A stretch of 12,639 nt of DNA. Origin: an uncultured Chitinophagaceae bacterium (GTDB lineage: Bacteria > Bacteroidota > Bacteroidia > Chitinophagales > Chitinophagaceae). The notes under the pieces were generated by a model. That model searched no databases, had not been told where the DNA came from, and saw nothing but the letters and a program-made list of their open reading frames with translations. The DNA lies in the NCBI GenBank assembly GCA_946885335.1, contig CAMPGG010000073.1:1-12639 (forward strand), read 5' to 3'. Below, piece after piece: positions 8,677 to 12,639 of the stretch. Within the stretch, counting starts at the first letter, position 1. Every line of letters begins with the position of its first letter. Position numbers and translations under genes: made by a program.

Positions 8677-11649
8677 TTAAAAACCAGCATTTACCCCTAT
8701 AAAAAATCCACTTGTTTTTGGATAATAATCCAAATCGATATAACGCTGAGATCCTTCCGTTCGAACTTCCGGATCAATGCCATCATACTTTGTTATTACC
8801 AACAGATTCGTAGCAACCAGGTAAAATTCAATTTTACGCAATGATTTTTTCGCATGGTAATTATAACTAAGCGTGAAATTCTCTAATCTTGCAAAAGATC
8901 CATCTCTTAACCAGTACGTTGATGGGTCCGGCAAATTTGTAAACCCATTTGTAAGAGCTTTCCTTGTTACATTACTTCCTGGCAAATAATTAATATTTTC
9001 AACACGTAATAAACTATTGGCAAATATTTTTTGACCTTGAACTCCACGGAATAATATACTCAGCTCCCAATTTTTTATTGCTAATCGATTTGTAAATCCC
9101 CATGAAAAATGCGGAGTGGGATCAATATATATACGGTCTTTATCAGTATAGTTTTCTGATATGCCAACAAATTTTCCATTATCATTATAATTGTTAAATA
9201 GCTCCTTACCATTGGCATTGATGCCGGCATGTTCTGGTATCCAAAAAACTCCTGCAGGATAACCAATTTCCAATACTGAAACATAGGTGCCACCAAATCC
9301 TCCACCTATTGCATATCCATAATGCCTGTTGGTTAATCCTAATTTTGCTGCTTTAAAATCACCCAAAAGATTTTTGATTGAATTATTTAATGAGGCTATG
9401 TTGAACTGAGTTGACCATGAAATATTATTTTTTTTGATGACTGATGCTTCAATAGAGATTTCTATGCCTTTATTCAACGCCGTAGCAGCATTCGCATAGA
9501 CCTTGTTGGTTAAAAAGGGAGGTTGTGGGAGGTCGTATAAGAATAATATATCACTAGTCTTATCATTGAATATATCAATGGATCCATTTATCCGATTTTC
9601 CAAAAGTGAAAAATCAATACCAATATTAAAAGACTTTCTTACTTCCCATTTTAAATCAGGGTTATTTTCCTGCAAGACTGTATATCCTTGTAAAAACTGG
9701 TTATTGTTTAAATAAGGTCCCGAGGGTCCATATAACAACGTATAAGCATTGGATGGAAGATTTTCCTGGTTGCCGGTTAACCCATAACTAACCCGAAGTT
9801 TTAAATTGTTTAACCATTTGATCTGTTTAAAAAAATCCTCATTGCTTGCCCTCCAGGCAACTGCAATAGAAGGGAAATTTCCCCAGCGGTTATTGATACC
9901 AAATTTGGAAGAACCATCCCGGCGAAAGTTTGCAGTAAGAATGTAACGTTCATCATAATTGTAAACAGCTCTGCCTAAAAATGAAATTAGCCTCACTTCA
10001 TCTTTATAAGAACTGATATCATTAGGTTGTACATTGGTGGCTGCAACAAGGTTATTATTTAACAAGTATGGAAAAAGATAACCTCGTGCCATTACACCAA
10101 ATCCATCATTTATGTATTTATTGTATTCATATACGCCTGTAATGTCAATAGTATGTTTGCGGAATATTTTCTGGTAATGACCATGCATGTCACCTGAAAA
10201 AATTTCTTTATTATTATTGTTTTTGAATGCCTGGCCTGTTCCATTTGTACCGGGGATACCTGGCCAAAAACCATCATAAATATCGTTACCCCTGGATAAT
10301 GCTCCCAGAATTCCAACTTGAAATCCTTGAAATACTTCATAATCTGCTTTTATAGATCCCTGGAAGAAATTTTCTCTTTTTTTACTGTAGACTTCTTTTA
10401 CAAGGAATAAAGGATTGAAAATATTGGAAGGTGCAATAGAATACATTCCATCTGGTTTATAAGCTGGCCATACCGGTAAATAAACCAGGGATTGACCAAA
10501 TACTAAGGCACCACCTGTTCGTGATTGGCTGGTAGATTGCTGATCTGGTAAAAAATCACGTTTAATGGAAGATGTATTTACAGTGTATCGAGTGATCAAT
10601 TTATCTTTTAAACTTTTATGGGTAGCTGTTAAACGTGTTGTGATATTTTCTTTTGCTGAATTAATAATTACTCCCTTTTGGTTTATATAACCAATAGAAC
10701 CACGGAAATTGACCTGGTCATTTCCACCACTTATACCAATAGTATGATGGTTTGAAATTCCTGTTTGTGAAATAACTTTTTGCCAATCTGTATGACCTCC
10801 ATAATCTAATCCAGCAGCATTCATGGATATTGTGGCCTTGCGCCATTCATCCGCAGTTAAAAGATCTAATTGATTTGAAATTTTTTCAATACCCACAAAT
10901 CCATTGTACTCAACGAATGCCTTACCTGATTTTCCTTGTTTTGTAGTTACCAGGATTACACCGTTAGCTCCACGTGATCCATAAATTGCCGCAGAAGATG
11001 CATCTTTTAAAATATCATAAGATATAATATCAGCAGGGTTTAAAGTGGTAAAAGATTTATGGAAATCATCAATAGCAATTCCATCAATAACCAATAATGG
11101 TGGTTGACCTTCAAGTGATGTAGCTCCTCTTATTCGTGCCGTGAAATCTCCATTTGGATCTCCGCCCGGCTGAACAATTACAAGCCCCGCAATTTTTCCC
11201 TGCAAATGTTGTAATGGGTTGGCAATAGCTATCTTATTAAAATCATCAGACGTAACATGTATAGTAGCACCAGTTACATCTTTTCTTTTTGCTGTTCCAT
11301 ACCCAATCACCAAAACTTCATCCAAACTGGAAGCTTTAAATGACATGTTAATGGTAATAAATGTTTGATTAAAAATTTGCAGTTGAAATTCTTCCATACC
11401 AACAGAAGAAATGATTAATAAGTCGCCAATTTTGGCATTTATTGAAAATTGACCATTGTAATTACTGAGTGTGGCGCGGTTTGCATTTTTTATACTGATT
11501 GTTGCTCCTTCAATAGGCGTGTTTTTATTATCCAGTATAATACCTGTTATTTTTTCCTGGCTATGTGAATTGTAATGATAAAATAGGAGGAGAATGGATA
11601 AAGATATTATCCTGGCATAAGCAGTTATTTTATATTCCTCTCCATTCAT
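8677..11649 (-). CDS. SusC/RagA-family TonB-dependent outer-membrane receptor
   Basis: A 990-aa outer-membrane transporter from ATG at 11649. An in-frame TTG three codons upstream (11658) is possible, but ATG is preferred. Residues 1-31 include a signal peptide (hydrophobic IISLSILLLFY, cleavage near SHSQ). About 32-105 form the carboxypeptidase-like regulatory beta domain that begins most SusC proteins (I-T-G-I-I-L-D, then P-I-E-G-A-T-I). The SusC TonB-box-like signature L-D-E-V-L-V-I-G-Y-G is at 109-118. The plug (about 120-240) contains L-Q-G-K-I-A-G, V-I-D-G-I and the family hallmark L-K-D-A-S-S-A-A-I-Y-G-S-R-G-A-N-G-V-I-L. The rest is beta barrel, ending in aromatic Phe990 for Bam recognition. 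No N-terminal STN signalling domain is present, so FecR/sigma-type regulation is not expected, which fits control by the neighbouring two-component genes. It is the first gene of the minus-strand cluster. Confidence 0.96.
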   Translation of the reverse strand: MNGEEYKITAYARIISLSILLLFYHYNSHSQEKITGIILDNKNTPIEGATISIKNANRATLSNYNGQFSINAKIGDLLIISSVGMEEFQLQIFNQTFITINMSFKASSLDEVLVIGYGTAKRKDVTGATIHVTSDDFNKIAIANPLQHLQGKIAGLVIVQPGGDPNGDFTARIRGATSLEGQPPLLVIDGIAIDDFHKSFTTLNPADIISYDILKDASSAAIYGSRGANGVILVTTKQGKSGKAFVEYNGFVGIEKISNQLDLLTADEWRKATISMNAAGLDYGGHTDWQKVISQTGISNHHTIGISGGNDQVNFRGSIGYINQKGVIINSAKENITTRLTATHKSLKDKLITRYTVNTSSIKRDFLPDQQSTSQSRTGGALVFGQSLVYLPVWPAYKPDGMYSIAPSNIFNPLFLVKEVYSKKRENFFQGSIKADYEVFQGFQVGILGALSRGNDIYDGFWPGIPGTNGTGQAFKNNNNKEIFSGDMHGHYQKIFRKHTIDITGVYEYNKYINDGFGVMARGYLFPYLLNNNLVAATNVQPNDISSYKDEVRLISFLGRAVYNYDERYILTANFRRDGSSKFGINNRWGNFPSIAVAWRASNEDFFKQIKWLNNLKLRVSYGLTGNQENLPSNAYTLLYGPSGPYLNNNQFLQGYTVLQENNPDLKWEVRKSFNIGIDFSLLENRINGSIDIFNDKTSDILFLYDLPQPPFLTNKVYANAATALNKGIEISIEASVIKKNNISWSTQFNIASLNNSIKNLLGDFKAAKLGLTNRHYGYAIGGGFGGTYVSVLEIGYPAGVFWIPEHAGINANGKELFNNYNDNGKFVGISENYTDKDRIYIDPTPHFSWGFTNRLAIKNWELSILFRGVQGQKIFANSLLRVENINYLPGSNVTRKALTNGFTNLPDPSTYWLRDGSFARLENFTLSYNYHAKKSLRKIEFYLVATNLLVITKYDGIDPEVRTEGSQRYIDLDYYPKTSGFFIGVNAGF

Positions 11650-11793
11650 AATGGACAAGATTTGGTTTATGTAAGTTAGATTAATTGCATCACTGTAAGA
11701 GTTTTTGTTTAGGCAAAAATGACTTGAGCTAATTCATAAATGCATTAAAATTATAACTCAACCTTTTTGTTTTAGTCCTGCAGAAATAAATTT

Positions 11794-11850
11794 CCAACAT
11801 AGGATGGGTATTTTTTTATGTTACCGAGTCACCAACATTTTGAATGGGTA
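11794..11850 (+). repeat. Imperfect direct repeat CCAACAT-n-ATGGGTA, two copies
   Basis: Copy one spans 11794-11810 (CCAACAT, 3-nt spacer, ATGGGTA). Copy two spans 11832-11850 (CCAACAT, 5-nt spacer, ATGGGTA). The two halves match exactly and only the spacer differs. A further CCAACA occurs alone at 11999-12004. This may reflect a duplicated binding element in the divergent regulatory region. The function is inferred from position only. Confidence 0.4.
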
Positions 11851-11870
11851 ATTGGCAGGAATCAATGGGT
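11841..11870 (+). promoter_or_regulatory. Candidate LytTR binding site, 9-12-9 direct repeat
   Basis: TGAATGGGT (11841-11849) and TCAATGGGT (11862-11870) match at 8 of 9 positions and are separated by exactly 12 bp, a 21-bp period that places them on the same face of the helix. LytTR regulators such as AgrA are known to bind pairs of 9-bp direct repeats spaced by about 12 bp. A third ATGGGT lies 40 bp upstream at 11804-11809. The core does not closely resemble the AgrA consensus, so assignment to the response regulator encoded in this window is inference from geometry and proximity. Confidence 0.4.
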
Positions 11871-11925
11871 TTTTTGCAATTTATAGTATGGAATATCAAT
11901 GAAAGAAGTTAATAGATTTTTAATA

Positions 11926-11940
11926 CCTGTTAATAACAGG
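11926..11940. promoter_or_regulatory. 15-bp dyad CCTGTTA-A-TAACAGG
   Basis: Two perfect 7-bp inverted arms flank one central base. It lies about 140 bp upstream of the M14 peptidase ATG and about 277 bp upstream of the susC ATG. No U-tract follows on either strand, so an operator for a dimeric regulator is more likely than a terminator. No matching regulator is encoded in the window. Confidence 0.4.
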
Positions 11941-12080
11941 GAAGATTTTACAAGATTATGCTATTCAATGATTGGTATTTTTCAATAGCACTTGAGTTCC
12001 AACAACTCCAGGATATTTATAGTTGAGTATGTGCCATTTGAAAGAAAGGCATTAATTTCCAATTTTTAAAAAAATACTTT

Positions 12081-12639
12081 ATGATAAGACTTGTATTTGC
12101 CTTTTGTTTATTACTGATTGTAAATAGAGCATCTTCCCAGGATCTGAGTTATTATCTTCCTCAAAAAGTTTCATATGATCCATCCATCCCCAAGCCAAAA
12201 GATATTATTCATCATGAAGTAGGTGAATATCATGTTACACACGACAGATTGGTGAATTACATGAAGGCAATTGCAGCCGCAAACCCTGACAGGGTAAAAT
12301 TAGAAACCATTGGATTTACTTATGAAAAACGTCCGCAGGTTTTGCTCATAATCACCAGTAAAAAAAATCATGATAACCTGGAGCAGATTCGTCAAAAACA
12401 TTTGTTATTGAGCGATCCTGCTCAATCGGCCGATGTGAATATTGATGATATGCCTATCGTGGTTTATATAGGTCATTCAATTCATGGCAATGAAGCCAGT
12501 GGTTCAAATGCATCTTTATTGAGTGCTTATTACCTGGCAGCTGCGCAAGGAAAAGAGATTGAAGAAATCCTGGATAACACCATTATTCTTTTCGATCCAT
12601 CATTTAATCCCGATGGATTGCAAAGATTTTCTACCTGGG
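12081..12639 (+). CDS. Secreted M14 family zinc carboxypeptidase, N-terminal fragment
   Basis: The first 186 codons of a gene running off the right edge, read from ATG at 12081, which is preceded by an A/T-rich leader. Residues 1-19 are a signal peptide (LVFAFCLLLIV, cleavage near ASSQ) with no lipobox Cys, so the product is probably periplasmic or secreted. The peptidase M14 domain begins around residue 50. The zinc-binding H-x-x-E motif is at His135-Glu138 in HGNEASG, preceded by the strand I-V-V-Y-I-G. The conserved N-P-D-G with a downstream Arg is at 176-182 (D-P-S-F-N-P-D-G-L-Q-R). The third zinc ligand and the catalytic Glu lie beyond the window. Family members remove C-terminal amino acids from peptides. 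It is transcribed away from susC across a shared intergenic region, which may mean coordinate control, though the tie is not proven. Confidence 0.9.
   Translation, partial: MIRLVFAFCLLLIVNRASSQDLSYYLPQKVSYDPSIPKPKDIIHHEVGEYHVTHDRLVNYMKAIAAANPDRVKLETIGFTYEKRPQVLLIITSKKNHDNLEQIRQKHLLLSDPAQSADVNIDDMPIVVYIGHSIHGNEASGSNASLLSAYYLAAAQGKEIEEILDNTIILFDPSFNPDGLQRFSTW

Larger units (their letters stand above)
11650..12080. promoter_or_regulatory. Divergent intergenic region between susC and M14 peptidase gene
   Basis: A 431-bp AT-rich stretch with no credible coding sequence, expected to hold the promoters of both divergent genes. No exact Bacteroidota -7 box (TAnnTTTG) is seen. One-mismatch versions occur at 11714-11721 (CATTTTTG read on the minus strand, about 65 bp before the susC ATG) and at 12018-12025 (TATAGTTG on the plus strand, with a TTG at 11992-11994, about 55 bp before the M14 ATG). 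Both are weak. The region also carries the repeat and dyad elements listed separately, which stand out because G-runs are otherwise rare here. Confidence 0.5.

Noticed and set aside
7087..11649. Calling this a polysaccharide utilization locus.
   Set aside because: No carbohydrate-active enzyme is present in the window; SusC/SusD pairs also import peptides and other substrates, so the glycan label is not supported.
11650..11658. TTG at 11658 as the susC start, giving three extra N-terminal residues.
   Set aside because: An in-frame ATG follows three codons later, and the extension adds nothing to the signal peptide.
11994..12008. Inverted repeat GAGTT-ccaac-AACTC upstream of the M14 gene.
   Set aside because: Five-bp arms only; not distinguishable from chance beside the stronger 15-bp dyad.

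Overview
The window looks like a chromosomal segment from a Bacteroidota bacterium, most likely of the Chitinophagaceae type. The reasons are an AT-rich composition, a SusC/SusD pair, lipoprotein signals ending in a lipobox Cys followed by Lys-rich residues, LytS/LytTR two-component proteins of the 7TM-DISM and TPR classes, and AT-rich leaders without a clear Shine-Dalgarno. The assignment rests on protein style only. I see no RNA genes, insertion sequences, CRISPR arrays or phage genes.

Almost everything lies on the minus strand. Read in the direction of transcription from right to left, the order is: a SusC-type TonB-dependent receptor (8677-11649), a SusD-type lipoprotein (7087-8631), a 7TM-DISM sensor histidine kinase (4987-6999), a TPR sensor histidine kinase (2708-4816), a LytTR response regulator (1990-2730, overlapping the kinase gene by 23 bp), a vanadium-haloperoxidase/PAP2-type lipoprotein (439-1809), and the start of a PKD-domain lipoprotein (1-368, running off the left edge). 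On the plus strand at the right end, a secreted M14 zinc carboxypeptidase begins at 12081 and runs off the edge. It is divergent from susC across a 431-bp non-coding region.

SusC and SusD would form an outer-membrane uptake complex. The two kinases carry nearly the same catalytic module (about 78% identity over 129 residues by hand alignment) on two unrelated sensor heads, and only one response regulator is encoded next to them, so both probably feed it. No glycoside hydrolase, polysaccharide lyase, sulfatase or sigma/anti-sigma gene is present. The substrate is therefore unknown, and the nearby M14 peptidase makes peptides a reasonable alternative to glycans. The divergent intergenic region holds three ATGGGT elements, two of which form a 9-12-9 direct repeat of the geometry bound by LytTR dimers, plus a 15-bp dyad. 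These are the most attractive candidates for the local regulator's operators. A 12-bp perfect palindrome lies just upstream of the PKD lipoprotein gene.
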